The notes under the pieces: model-generated
Told to the model about the DNA's origin: nothing
Database searches by the model: none
The model's input: the letters and a program-made list of their open reading frames with translations, nothing else
Position numbers and translations under genes: made by a program
In this document: positions 35,152-45,562 of the stretch, one piece after another
Layout of the letters: every line of letters starts with the position of its first letter
Position numbering within the stretch: position 1 is the stretch's first letter
From: Auanema rhodensis
Lineage: Eukaryota > Nematoda > Chromadorea > Rhabditida > Rhabditidae
Direction of reading: 5' to 3'
DNA: 64,000 nucleotides
Assembly (NCBI GenBank): GCA_964057225.1
Contig: OZ059896.1
Coordinates: 12,012,501 to 12,076,500 of the forward strand

Positions 35152-37822
35152 AAAAACTGAAACATTTAAATATTTTGTATTTTCTAAACCATTTCACTCC
35201 ATCTCTTTCATTTAATTCCATATTTTAAACAATTTTATATTTCTACCACGAATTCATAACTTCATTTTTTTAATTTTTGATCATTAAAAAACATTTAAAT
35301 TTCAATATTGTGATGCTCAAAAACTGAAACAGTTGAATATTTTGTATTTTCTAAACCATTTTACTCCATCTCTTTCATTTAATTCCATATTTTAAACAAT
35401 TTTATATTTCTACCACGAATTCATAACTTCATTTTTTAAATTTTTGATCATTAAAAAACATTTAAATTTCAATATTGTGATGCTCAAAAACTGAAACAGT
35501 TGAATATTTTGTATTTTCTAAACCATTTTACTCCATCGCTTTTATTTAATCCCATATTTTAAACAATTTTATATTTCTACCGCTATTTCATAATTTCATT
35601 TTTCAAATTTTTAATCATCGAAAAACATTTAAATTTCAATATTGTGATGCTCAAAAACTGAAACATTTAAATATTTTGTATTTTCTAAACCATTTCACTC
35701 CATCTCTTTCATTTGATTCCATATTTTAAACAATTTTATATTTCTACCACGAATTCATAACTTCACTTTTTAAATTTTTGATCATTAAAAAATATTTAAA
35801 TTTCAATATTGTGATGCTCAAAAACTGAAACATTTAAATATTTTGTATTTTCTAAACCATTTTACTCCATCTCTTTCATTTAATCCCACATTTTAAACAA
35901 TTTTATATTTCTACCGCTATTTCATAATTTCATTTTTTAAATTTTTAATCATTAAAAAACATTCAAATTTCAATATTGTGATGCTCAAAAACTGAAACAT
36001 TAAAATATTTTGTATTTTCTAAACCATTTCACTCCATCTCTTTCATTTAATTCCATATTTTAAACAATTTTATATTTCTACCGCTATTTCATAATTTCAT
36101 TTTTTAAATTTTTAATCATTAAAAAACATTTAAATTTCAATATTGTGATGCTCAAAAACTGAAACAGTTGAATATTTTGTATTTTCTAAACCATTTCACT
36201 CCATCTCTTTCATTCAATTCCATATTTTAAACAATTTTATATTTCTACCGCTATTTCATAATTTCATTTTTTAAATTTTTAATCATTAAAAAACATTTAA
36301 ATTTCAATATTGTGATGCTCAAAAACTGAAACATTTAAATATTTTGTATTTTCTAAACCATTTCACTCCATCTCTTTCATTTAATTCCATATTTTAAACA
36401 ATTTTATATTTCTACCACGAATTCATAACTTCATTTTTTAAATTTTTGATCATTAAAAAACATTTAAATTTCAATATTGTGATGCTCAAAAACTGAAACA
36501 GTTGAATATTTTGTATTTTCTAAACCATTTTACTCCATCTATTTTATTTAATCCCACATTTTAAACAATTTTATATTTCTACCGCTATTTCATAATTTCA
36601 TTTTTTAAATTTTTAATCATTAAAAAACATTCAAATTTCAATATTGTGATGCTCAAAAACTGAAACATTAAAATATTTTGTATTTTCTAAACCATTTCAC
36701 TCCACCTCTTTCATTTAATTCCATATTTTAAACAATTTTATATTTCTACCACGAATTCATAACTTCATTTTTTAAATTTTTAATCATTAAAAAACATTTA
36801 AATTTCAATATTGTGATGCTCAAAAACTGAAACATTTAAATATTTTGTATTTTCTAAACCATTTCACTCCATCTCTTTCATTTAATTCCATATTTTAAAC
36901 AATTTTATATTTCTACCACGAATTCATAACTTCATTTTTCAAATTTTTAATCATTAAAAAACATTTAAATTTCAATATTGTGATGCTCAAAAACTGAAAC
37001 AGTTGAATATTTTGTAATTTCTAAACCATTTTACTCCATCGCTTTTATTTAATCCCATATTTTAAACAATTTTATATTTCTACCGCTATTTCATAATTTC
37101 ATTTTTTAAATTTTTGATCATTAAAAAATATTCAAATTTCAATATTGTGATGCTCAAAAACTGAAACATTTAAATATTTTGTATTTTCTAAACCATTTCA
37201 CTCCATCTCTTTCATTTAATTCCATATTTTAAACAATTTTATATTTCTACCACGAATTCATAACTTCATTTTTTAAATTTTTGATCATTAAAAAACATTT
37301 AAATTTCAATATTGTGATGCTCAAAAACTGAAACATTTAAATATTTTGTATTTTCTAAACCATTTCACTCCATCTCTTTCATTTAATTCCATATTTTAAA
37401 CAATTTTATATTTCTACCACGATTTCATAACTTCATTTTTTAAATTTTTAATCATTAAAAAACATTTAAATTTCAATATTGTGATGCTCAAAAACTGAAA
37501 CATTTAAATATTTTGTATTTTCTAAACCATTTCACTCCATCTCTTTCATTTAATTCCATATTTTAAACAATTTTATATTTCTACCACGAATTCATAATTT
37601 CATTTTTTAAATTTTTAATCATTAAAAAACATTTAAATTTCAATATTGTGATGCTCAAAAACTGAAACATTTAAATATTTTGTATTTTCTAAACCATTTC
37701 ACTCCATCTCTTTCATTTAATTCCATATTTTAAACAATTTTATATTTCTACCACGAATTCATAACTTCATTTTTTAAATTTTTAATCATTAAAAAACATT
37801 TAAATTTCAATATTGTGATGCT
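35152..37822 (+). repeat. Satellite segmental duplication (about 16 monomers), second copy
   Basis: This is the partner of 28640-31310. It stops at the deletion junction at 37823/37824, where a monomer has lost 19 bp, so the duplication breakpoint and the deletion coincide. Confidence 0.82.
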
Positions 37823-40800
37823 CTATTTTGTAATTTCTAAACCATTTTACTCCATCGCTTTTATTTAATCCCATATTTTAAACAATTTTATATTTCTACC
37901 GCTATTTCATAATTTCATAATTTCATTTTTTAAATTTTTAATCATTAAAAAACATTTAAATTTCAATATTGTGATGCTCAAAAACTGAAACAGTTGAATA
38001 TTTTGTATTTTCTAAACCATTTTACTCCATATCTTTCATTTAATTCCATATTTTAAACAATTTTATATTTCTACCACGAATTCATAACTTCATTTTTTGA
38101 ATTTTTAATCATTAAAAAACATTTAAATTTCAATATTGTGATGCTCAAAAACTGATACATTTAAATATTTTGTATTTTCTAAACCTTTTCACTCCATCTC
38201 TTTCATTTAATTCCATATTTTAAACATTTTTATATTTCTACCACGAATTCATAACTTCATTTTTTAAATTTTTGATCATTAAAAAACATTTAAATTTCAA
38301 TATTGTGATGCTCAAAAACTGAAACAGTTGAATATTTTGTAATTTCTAAACCATTTTACTCCATCGCTTTTATTTAATTCCATATTTTAAACAATTTTAT
38401 ATTTCTACCGCTATTTCATAATTTCATTTTTTAAATTTTTAATCATTAAAACATTTAAATTTCAATATTGTGATGCTCAAAAACTGAAACAGTTGAATAT
38501 TTTGTATTTTCTAAACCATTTTACTCCATCTCTTTCATTTAATTCCATATTTTAAACAATTTTATATTTCTACCACGAATTCATAACTTCATTTTTTAAA
38601 TTTTTGATCATTAAAAAACATTTAAATTTCAATATTGTGATGCTCAAAAACTGAAACATTTAAATATTTTGTATTTTCTAAACCATTTCACTCCATCTCT
38701 TTCATTTAATTCCATATTTTAAACAATTTTATATTTCTACCACGAATTCATAACTTCATTTTTTAAATTTTTGATCATTAAAAAACATTTAAATTTCAAT
38801 ATTGTGATGCTCAAAAACTGAAACAGTTGAATATTTTGTAATTTCTAAACCATTTTACTCCATCGCTTTTATTTAATCCCATATTTTAAACAATTTTATA
38901 TTTCTACCGCTATTTCATAATTTCATTTTTTAAATTTTTAATCATTAAAAAACATTTAAATTTCAATATTGTGATGCTCAAAAACTGAAACAGTTGAATA
39001 TTTTGTATTTTCTAAACCATTTTACTCCATCTCTTTCATTTAATTCCATATTTTAAACAATTTTATATTTCTACCACGAATTCATAACTTCATTTTTTAA
39101 ATTTTTAATCATTAAAAAACATTTAAGTTTCAATATTGTGATGCTCAAAAACTGAAACATTTAAATATTTTGTATTTTCTAAACCATTTCACTCCATCTC
39201 TTTCATTTAATTCCATATTTTAAACAATTTTATATTTCTACCACGAATTCATAACTTCATTTTTTAAATTTTTGATCATTAAAAAACATTTAAATTTCAA
39301 TATTGTGATGCTCAAAAACTGAAACATTTAAATATTTTGTATTTTCTAAACCATTTCACTCCATCTCTTTCATTTAATTCCATATCTTAAACAATTTTAT
39401 ATTTCTACCACGAAGTCATAACTTCATTTTTTAAATTTTTGATCATTAAAAAACATTTAAATTTCAATATTGTGATGCTCAAAAACTGATACATTTAAAT
39501 ATTTTGTATTTTCTAAACCTTTTCACTACATCTTTTTCATTTAATTCCATATTTTAAACATTTTTATATTTCTACCACGAATTCATAACTTCATTTTTTA
39601 AATTTTTGATCATTAAAAAACATTTAAATTTCAATATTGTGATGCTCAAAAACTGAAACAGTTGAATATTTTGTATTTTCTAAACCATTTCACTCCATCT
39701 CTTTCATTTAATTCCATATTTTAAACAATTTTATATTTCTACCACGAATTCATAACTTCATTTTTTAAATTTTTGATCATTAAAAAACATTTAAATTTCA
39801 ATATTGTGATGCTCAAAAACTGAAACAGTTGAATATTTTGTATTTTCTAAACCATTTTACTCCATCTATTTTATTTAATCCCATATTTTAAACAATTTTA
39901 TATTTCTACCGCTATTTCATAATTTCATTTTTTAAATTTTTAATCATTAAAAAACATTTAAGTTTCAATATTGTGATGCTCAAAAACTGAAACAGTTGAA
40001 TATTTTGTATTTTCTAAACCATTTCACTCCATCTCTTTCATTTAATTACATATGTTAAACAATTTTATATTTCTACCACGAATTCATAACTTCATTTTTT
40101 GAATTTTTGATCATTAAAAAACATTTAAATTTCAATATTGTGATGCTCAAAAACTAAAACAGTTGAATATTTTGTATTTTCTAAACCATTTTACTCCATC
40201 GCTTTTATTTAATTCCATATTTTAAACAATTTTATATTTCTACCACGAATTCATAATTTCACTTTTTAAATTTTTAATCATTAAAAAACATTTAAATTTC
40301 AATATTGTGATGCTCAAAAACTGAAACAGTTGAATATTTTGTAAATTCTAAACCATTTTACTCCATCGCTTATATTTAATCCCATATTTTAAACAATTTT
40401 ATATTTCTACCGCTATTTCATAATTTCATAATTTCATTTTTTAAATTTTTAATCATTAAAAAACATTTAAGTTTCAATATTGTGATGCTCAAAAACTGAA
40501 ACAGTTGAATATTTTGTATTTTCTAAACCATTTTACTCCATATCTTTCATTTAATTCCATATTTTGAACAATTTTATATTTCTACCGCTATTTCATAATT
40601 TCATTTTTTAAATTTTTAATCATTAAAAAACATTTAAATTTCAATATTGTGATGCTCAAAAACTGATACATTTAAATATTTTGTATTTTCTAAACCTTTT
40701 CACTCCATCTCTTTCATTTAATTCCATATTTTAAACATTTTTATATTTCTACCACGAATTCATAACTTCATTTTTTAAATTTTTGATCATTAAAAAACAT

Positions 40801-41109
40801 TTAAATTTCAATATTGTGATGCTCAAAAACTGAAACAGTTGAATATTTTGTAATTTCTAAACCATTTTACTCCATCGCTTTTATTTAATTCCATATTTTA
40901 AACAATTTTATATTTCTACCGCTATTTCATAATTTCATTTTTTAAATTTTTAATCATTAAAACATTTAAATTTCAATATTGTGATGCTCAAAAACTGAAA
41001 CAGTTGAATATTTTGTATTTTCTAAACCATTTCACTCCATCTCTTTCATTTAATTACATATGTTAAACAATTTTATATTTCTACCACGAAGTCATAACTT
41101 CATTTTTTA

Positions 41110-41286
41110 AATTATATCCCATGTCTTAAGCTATTTATTTTCCAAATAACATATCTTCTCGGTAATCAATAAAACAAAAATTAACAGAAATCAACAGTAT
41201 TTCGTAACACATTGTAAAATGAGCGTATCATTACCCGTGGTGCTAACCAGTAATGACACGCCCCCTAACTAACACATAAACATCAG
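41110..41286 (+). repeat. DIRS left inverted terminal repeat, copy 2
   Basis: Its reverse complement is 45348-45524 with one mismatch (ccaaataac here, ccagataac in the complement). It contains a possible short upstream ORF, ATG 41219 to TAA 41270-41272, which matters only if transcription starts before it. Confidence 0.92.
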
Positions 41287-41318
41287 TTTTATTTTCCGAC
41301 ATACGCTGATCGGTCGCT

Positions 41319-42044
41319 ATGCCGTCTTCACGGGAACCTTCAACTCCCCGTGATTTGGATTCTTCGTCTCATTATTCGCGTTCGCCTTCGCGAGAGCAAG
41401 ATATTCGACGTTCACGTTCTAGATCCGTTTCGTCATCTAGATCCTGTTCACTATCTCTCAGGCCTTTCAAGCGCCAGAGGCCTTGTCCTCAACCTAGCTC
41501 TGTTCCTCTACCTCCTTCAACTCCAGCCTCCAAGGAACGACCGGTTATCTCGCTTGCGGAAGATCTTCTTACTAACTTTGAACATCTCGCAGCTGGTATT
41601 ACTCTCCTTCCTTCGGACCGCTCATCACTAATTCAAGAACTCCCTCGCCCGGAATCCATCTTAGCAGATCTCCCGGTGTTGGACTCTAAACTTCAAAATC
41701 TTTTGGATGGCTCAACGAGATCATTTCATAAAGTATCAGAACAGGAGTTACGAGGACTTTACGAAAACGAGTTACAAGTTCTGAATATCGTTACTATTAT
41801 CCGTTTTCTCGGATCCAATGATGAAGGTGGCCCACTTTCTCCGAAAGTTGCTGGTTATCTCTCAATTCTGGAACGCTTTGTCAGTGCAAATCTGCGCACT
41901 TTCTTAGGAGCAACTCGAGAGCTTGCCCTTCTCAGAATGGGATTCTCTCGCCCTTCACAGAGCATGCCGAACTATCGTAAAGTTGGCCTTAGTTCGTCTT
42001 CCTCCTTTGATACGGTACTAGGAGTAAGTCACTCCGCCTTTTAA
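41319..42044 (+). CDS. DIRS Gag-like protein (unspliced form, 241 aa)
   Basis: The ORF starts at the first ATG after the left repeat. Residues about 10-55 are rich in Ser-Arg and Arg-Ser pairs followed by a basic patch (RPFKRQRP), like an RNA-binding or nuclear-targeting tail. Residues 75-235 look like a compact alpha-helical domain. No zinc knuckle is seen, as is common for DIRS Gag. Position and size fit DIRS ORF1; the function, packaging element RNA, is inferred from that. The last six residues (VSHSAF) and the TAA stop lie in an intron-like segment that begins with GTAAGT at 42024. If that is removed, residue 235 continues directly into Pol. Confidence 0.82.
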   Translation: MPSSREPSTPRDLDSSSHYSRSPSREQDIRRSRSRSVSSSRSCSLSLRPFKRQRPCPQPSSVPLPPSTPASKERPVISLAEDLLTNFEHLAAGITLLPSDRSSLIQELPRPESILADLPVLDSKLQNLLDGSTRSFHKVSEQELRGLYENELQVLNIVTIIRFLGSNDEGGPLSPKVAGYLSILERFVSANLRTFLGATRELALLRMGFSRPSQSMPNYRKVGLSSSSSFDTVLGVSHSAF

Positions 42045-42066
42045 CCTTATATTATTTGTTTTACAG
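42024..42066 (+). other. Putative 43-nt spliceosomal intron joining gag to pol
   Basis: The donor is GGA/GTAAGT and the acceptor TTGTTTTACAG/G follows a T-rich run. A branch-like ttttAAC lies about 22 nt before the acceptor and contains the gag stop codon. The upstream exon ends on a complete codon (705 nt from the ATG) and the downstream exon resumes in frame at gct cag gcc. The joined Gag-Pol would be 922 aa. Without splicing, Gag ends inside the intron. Alternative: +1 frameshifting in the 17-bp overlap of the two open frames (42028-42044). Confidence 0.72.
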
Positions 42067-44130
42067 GCTCAGGCCGTGGAACTGTTTGGGCGAGCACTGC
42101 GAGCCGAACTGAGAAAACCTAACGAGGTTATGAAACACCGCTCGGAGCAATCTCAACGTCGTGTGGTACCATCGGACCGTAGACACACTGTTAATAGGAA
42201 AACTACTTCCCGCTCTGTTGCTCAACGTACGAAGTTAGTTCCCTCCTTTTCTGCACGTTCATTAGCCAATCATTGTTCATTTTGGTTTTCTATTTCGTCT
42301 GATTTGTTCATTTTGCAATCAGTTATTAATTATCGTTTACCATTTAACGGTTATCTACCTCCTTTGAGTAATTTTGATTCCTCGCTTAATAACTCGGTCT
42401 CTTCAAGAAACCTTGACTTATTGATAGTGGATATGCTGTCAGAAGGCACCATTAGACCTATTCAAAAAAATGAAAAGGTATTCTTATCCCCTGCTTTTGT
42501 TGTGCCCAAGAAAGATGGAGAGTTTCGCTTTATTTTGAATCTGAGACGACTCAATTCATATCTGCAGGACCTTCCCTTCAAGCTAGAATCAATTAAAGAT
42601 GTATCACTATTGATACAACCATCGGATTGGTTAGCTAAAATAGATTTTTCGTCTGCATATCATGCTGTTCCTATTGATCCAGAACATCAACCTTTCCTAG
42701 CTTTTCGAGCTGGAGGTTCTGGTTATGTTTTTCAAGCCATGCCATTTGGCCTTAGTTCAGCTCCATTCACCTTTCATAAGATCGTTAGAGTCCTTGCTTC
42801 GTATTTACGAAGTAAAGGAGTTCGCATTATTAACTATCTAGACGATTGGCTGTTTATTGGGTCATCTGTCACTCAAGTACAAGAGCATATTCAGTTAGCC
42901 TTGTGTTTATTCAAGCAATCTGGTTTCTCAGTTAACCACACTAAATCCATTTTAATCCCTACTCAAAGAATAGAATTTCTGGGAATCAATCTAAATGCCC
43001 AGGAAGGTACATGGTCAATACCAGTATCAAAGTTAGATCGCATTCAAAATGCATTAGATCGGGTAAATAAACCAGACGCCACATTAAGATGTTTTGCATC
43101 CCTGTTGGGCTTATTGAACTTTACTGCTATTGTTCATCCCGAAATCAGTTTTTTCGTTCACTCTCTCCAACGTGCGCTAGGTGTGGTATCCTTGAAAGCT
43201 CTCTCTTCTTCCTTACACATTAACGAAAAGTTAAATAGATCGCGAGATTTGGACATAATCTTTCCTCAAGTTAAATTTATCTTGGAAACTGTAATGCATC
43301 TGCCTGTTTCGTTTTGTCCGTTTTCACCTTCGATAACTATAACATCCGACGCTTCCTTGCGAGGATATGGAGGTTGTATGGACGGTCAACAAATTTCCGG
43401 AATCTGGTCTATTGAAGAAAAGAAACTTCATATTAACTGGAGAGAACTGAGCGCTGCTTATAAAGCGGTTTCATTCTTCCTCAAATCTAAAAGTTACGTA
43501 GACGTGACCTTACTTCTTGATAACATGTCGGCTATTGCTTATATTAACAAACGAGGAGGCACTCGTTCGGCTGAAGGCTCAGATATAGCCTTAAAGTTAT
43601 GGGAATTTTGCACTGTCCGCGGTATCAGAATAAAAGCTTCTCATATTCCGGGACGACAAAATATTTCCGCCGACAAGTTATCGAGAGGACAGTTCTTAGA
43701 TAGTGAGGAGTGGTCCTTACATGATGAAATCATTAAAGAAATATTCCTTGAATGGGGAACACCTAACATTGATCTGTTTGCTTCTTCAAATAATTTCAAA
43801 TTAGATAGATATATTTCATACCTTCCAGACCCGGGAGCTTGCTTTATCAACTCCTTTGCCGTAAATTGGGCAGAAGTATCACAAGGATACGCTTACATTT
43901 TCCCTCCATTTTCAATGGTGGGGAAAGCAATAGCAAAGATTGTTCGAGATCGATGCAAAGCAATCTTAATAGCTCCGAACTGGACAAGTCAATATTGGTT
44001 CCCTACATTAAAGAAAATTCACAAGGAAGTACGGGTATTACAACACCCTTACCTCTTACGGAACCCAGTGGGAGAAGTTCACCCACTGTTGAAGAGCCAC
44101 AACTTCCAGCTCTTAGCATGGAGAATTTGA
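42067..44130 (+). CDS. DIRS Pol: reverse transcriptase, RNase H, methyltransferase-like domain
   Basis: The pol frame has no ATG until 42130; the best start is by splicing from gag at 42067. Numbering from codon 42076, the RT active site YLDD is at 254-257, preceded by a fingers motif (VVPKKDGEFRF) and AKIDFSSAYH. RNase H catalytic acids are D425, E457, D482 and D533. The C-terminal Dam-like methyltransferase domain of DIRS elements runs from about 560 to 660, with IDLFAS at about 565 and FPPF at 609-612. Classical amino-methyltransferases have (D/N/S)PP(Y/F) there, so F replaces the polar residue and activity is uncertain. The last 292 bp overlap the open frame of the recombinase. The protein is identical to that of copy 1 where both are seen. 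Confidence 0.93.
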   Translation, partial: AQAVELFGRALRAELRKPNEVMKHRSEQSQRRVVPSDRRHTVNRKTTSRSVAQRTKLVPSFSARSLANHCSFWFSISSDLFILQSVINYRLPFNGYLPPLSNFDSSLNNSVSSRNLDLLIVDMLSEGTIRPIQKNEKVFLSPAFVVPKKDGEFRFILNLRRLNSYLQDLPFKLESIKDVSLLIQPSDWLAKIDFSSAYHAVPIDPEHQPFLAFRAGGSGYVFQAMPFGLSSAPFTFHKIVRVLASYLRSKGVRIINYLDDWLFIGSSVTQVQEHIQLALCLFKQSGFSVNHTKSILIPTQRIEFLGINLNAQEGTWSIPVSKLDRIQNALDRVNKPDATLRCFASLLGLLNFTAIVHPEISFFVHSLQRALGVVSLKALSSSLHINEKLNRSRDLDIIFPQVKFILETVMHLPVSFCPFSPSITITSDASLRGYGGCMDGQQISGIWSIEEKKLHINWRELSAAYKAVSFFLKSKSYVDVTLLLDNMSAIAYINKRGGTRSAEGSDIALKLWEFCTVRGIRIKASHIPGRQNISADKLSRGQFLDSEEWSLHDEIIKEIFLEWGTPNIDLFASSNNFKLDRYISYLPDPGACFINSFAVNWAEVSQGYAYIFPPFSMVGKAIAKIVRDRCKAILIAPNWTSQYWFPTLKKIHKEVRVLQHPYLLRNPVGEVHPLLKSHNFQLLAWRI

Positions 44131-45050
44131 CTGGCCTAATTCCTGATATATCTAATGATACCATGTCTCTATTCTTAAACTCCTGGGCTGCAGGAACTCG
44201 TAAGCAATATAATACAGCTCTTAAAAAGTGGGAAATTTATTGTGCTTCTCACAAAATTTCTATTACTCCCTCTCCTTCAACCGCTGCAGATTTTTTGTCA
44301 TCTATGTTTAACGACAAAGCCGTTTCAACAGTTTTGGGCTATAAATCCGCACTTTGTGCTTTAGCTGACTTTCTGAAAATTAGTCCCCCTCTTCGGGATA
44401 ACCCTTTACTTAGTAGAATATCTAGGGGAGCGTTCAGATTAAAACCTCCACAACCTAAATATATAGATTCTTGGGAACCTTCCATTGTTCTTTCATATTT
44501 AGAAAGTCTGGGGCCCAACAACGAATTATCGTTGGAACTACTAACCAAAAAATTAGCAATGCTATTAGCTTTATGCTCCCCAAAACGAGTGTCAGAAATA
44601 GCGCAGTTCTCTATAGACCATGTTCAATTCAATGATAACGGTGTTACGTTTTTCATAAATTATAGAAATAAAAATAGAAAAGCGGGAATACCTCATAAAG
44701 CTACCTATGAGATTTCTTTAGACAGACCGTTACTCTGTCCGGTAGCATGTATCAAAGCATATTTAGACAAAACTGAGTCTAAACGGCTTTCAAATAATTT
44801 ACTGATATCCATCTCACAAGGAACGAGTATTACAAGTACAACAGTAGCTCGGTGGATAAGGGATATTTTATCGTTGGCAAAAATACCGCATAGATTTTCT
44901 GCGCACTCTACCCGTCACGCTTCTACTTCGTCAGCTTTTAAAAAAGGGGTTCCATTGAAAACTATAATGAGTGCCGCAAATTGGAAATCCGACACTTCAT
45001 TTTTCAAACACTACTGCAGAACCAGATCCTTTCAAGCTGCAATTTTTTGA
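44118..45050 (+). CDS. DIRS tyrosine recombinase
   Basis: It lies in the -1 frame relative to pol; the open frame reaches back to about 43839. I chose ATG 44118, which overlaps the pol stop by 13 nt (ATGGAGAATTTGA) and precedes the core-binding region; ATG 43953 is the next alternative. The product is 310 aa with the full catalytic set (Arg157, His263, Arg266, Trp289, Tyr299). It should cut and rejoin the circular DNA at the AAATT/ATT core and a matching genomic core, which agrees with both junctions seen here. The protein is identical to that of copy 1. How ribosomes reach it is not shown; stop-start reinitiation is the simplest reading. Confidence 0.91.
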   Translation: MENLTGLIPDISNDTMSLFLNSWAAGTRKQYNTALKKWEIYCASHKISITPSPSTAADFLSSMFNDKAVSTVLGYKSALCALADFLKISPPLRDNPLLSRISRGAFRLKPPQPKYIDSWEPSIVLSYLESLGPNNELSLELLTKKLAMLLALCSPKRVSEIAQFSIDHVQFNDNGVTFFINYRNKNRKAGIPHKATYEISLDRPLLCPVACIKAYLDKTESKRLSNNLLISISQGTSITSTTVARWIRDILSLAKIPHRFSAHSTRHASTSSAFKKGVPLKTIMSAANWKSDTSFFKHYCRTRSFQAAIF

Positions 45051-45054
45051 AAGA

Positions 45055-45129
45055 TAGCTTAAGACATGGGATATAATTTCTTAAATTTTCCTATTTTATG
45101 AAGTAAAATTTTAATTATATCCCATGTCT
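45055..45129 (+). repeat. DIRS internal complementary region, copy 2
   Basis: tagcttaagacatgggatat onward is complementary to the left terminus (41110 onward), and the following bases through cccatgtct are complementary to the right extension and repeat end (45525-45562 and inward). It therefore spells, on the minus strand, the joined circle ends ...tttaagAAATTatatccc.... Confidence 0.9.
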
Positions 45130-45347
45130 GACTTCCCTCCACCATCCCCTGTGTGTGTTCACCATCCCTCTTTTATATTCAGCTTGAAAAAAATGTTTAT
45201 GTTATTGCAGTAGATGGTCGTCTTCGAACTCAATACCTGTAAAACCTTTTAATAGAAACAACAGTAAAATGAAGAAGTGATTTTATTGTTTCTTTTGTTT
45301 TGATGTATTATACCTTGTTACATTGTGAAGTTTATATTTTTTTGACT
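45130..45347 (+). other. DIRS 3' noncoding segment, copy 2
   Basis: These 218 bp lie between the internal complementary region and the right repeat. No ORF, structural RNA or promoter can be supported. Confidence 0.65.
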
Positions 45348-45524
45348 CTGATGTTTATGTGTTAGTTAGGGGGCGTGTCATTACTGGTTAGCACCACGGG
45401 TAATGATACGCTCATTTTACAATGTGTTACGAAATACTGTTGATTTCTGTTAATTTTTGTTTTATTGATTACCGAGAAGATATGTTATCTGGAAAATAAA
45501 TAGCTTAAGACATGGGATATAATT
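45348..45524 (-). repeat. DIRS right inverted terminal repeat, copy 2
   Basis: It is the reverse complement of 41110-41286 with one mismatch, at about 45489, a base that also differs from copy 1. It carries a possible poly(A) signal AATAAA at 45495-45500. Confidence 0.92.
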
Positions 45525-45562
45525 AAAATTTTACTTCATAAAATAGGAAAATTTAAGAAATT
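45525..45562 (+). repeat. DIRS right terminal extension with recombination core
   Basis: This 38-bp stretch is absent from the left end. Its complement forms the middle of the internal complementary region. It ends in AAATT, shared with the left end and the target. Confidence 0.85.

Larger units (their letters stand above)
27705..41110 (+). repeat. 167-bp AT-rich satellite array, block 2
   Basis: About 80 monomers continue in the same orientation and phase after the BEL/Pao insertion. The block contains a 2.67-kb duplicated segment, a shortened monomer at 37823, a variant with an 8-bp tandem duplication (cataatttcataattt, near 37910 and 40420) and a variant missing two A in cattaaaacattt (near 38450 and 40960). 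Toward the right end the marker variants (gatacattt, ccttttcac, attacatatgtt, cacgaagtc) are those seen again after the DIRS insertion. No gene is present. Confidence 0.97.
41111..45562 (+). mobile_element. Complete DIRS-type tyrosine-recombinase retrotransposon, copy 2
   Basis: The insertion has 177-bp inverted terminal repeats, a 38-bp right extension, gag, an intron-like gap, pol, a tyrosine recombinase gene and an internal complementary region, the standard DIRS1 plan. Left junction is ttttttAAATTatatccc and right junction is tttaagAAATTtttgatc. Uninterrupted paralogues of this very target (variant monomers attacatatgtt, cacgaagtc, then gatacattt) at 50851-50960 and 60205-60300 read ttttttAAATTtttgatc. 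The net insertion is therefore 4449 bp with no target duplication and a shared AAATT. All frames are open, so the copy looks autonomous. Confidence 0.95.

Noticed and set aside
41350..41631. 93-aa ORF overlapping DIRS gag
   Set aside because: It is out of frame with gag, without recognisable features.
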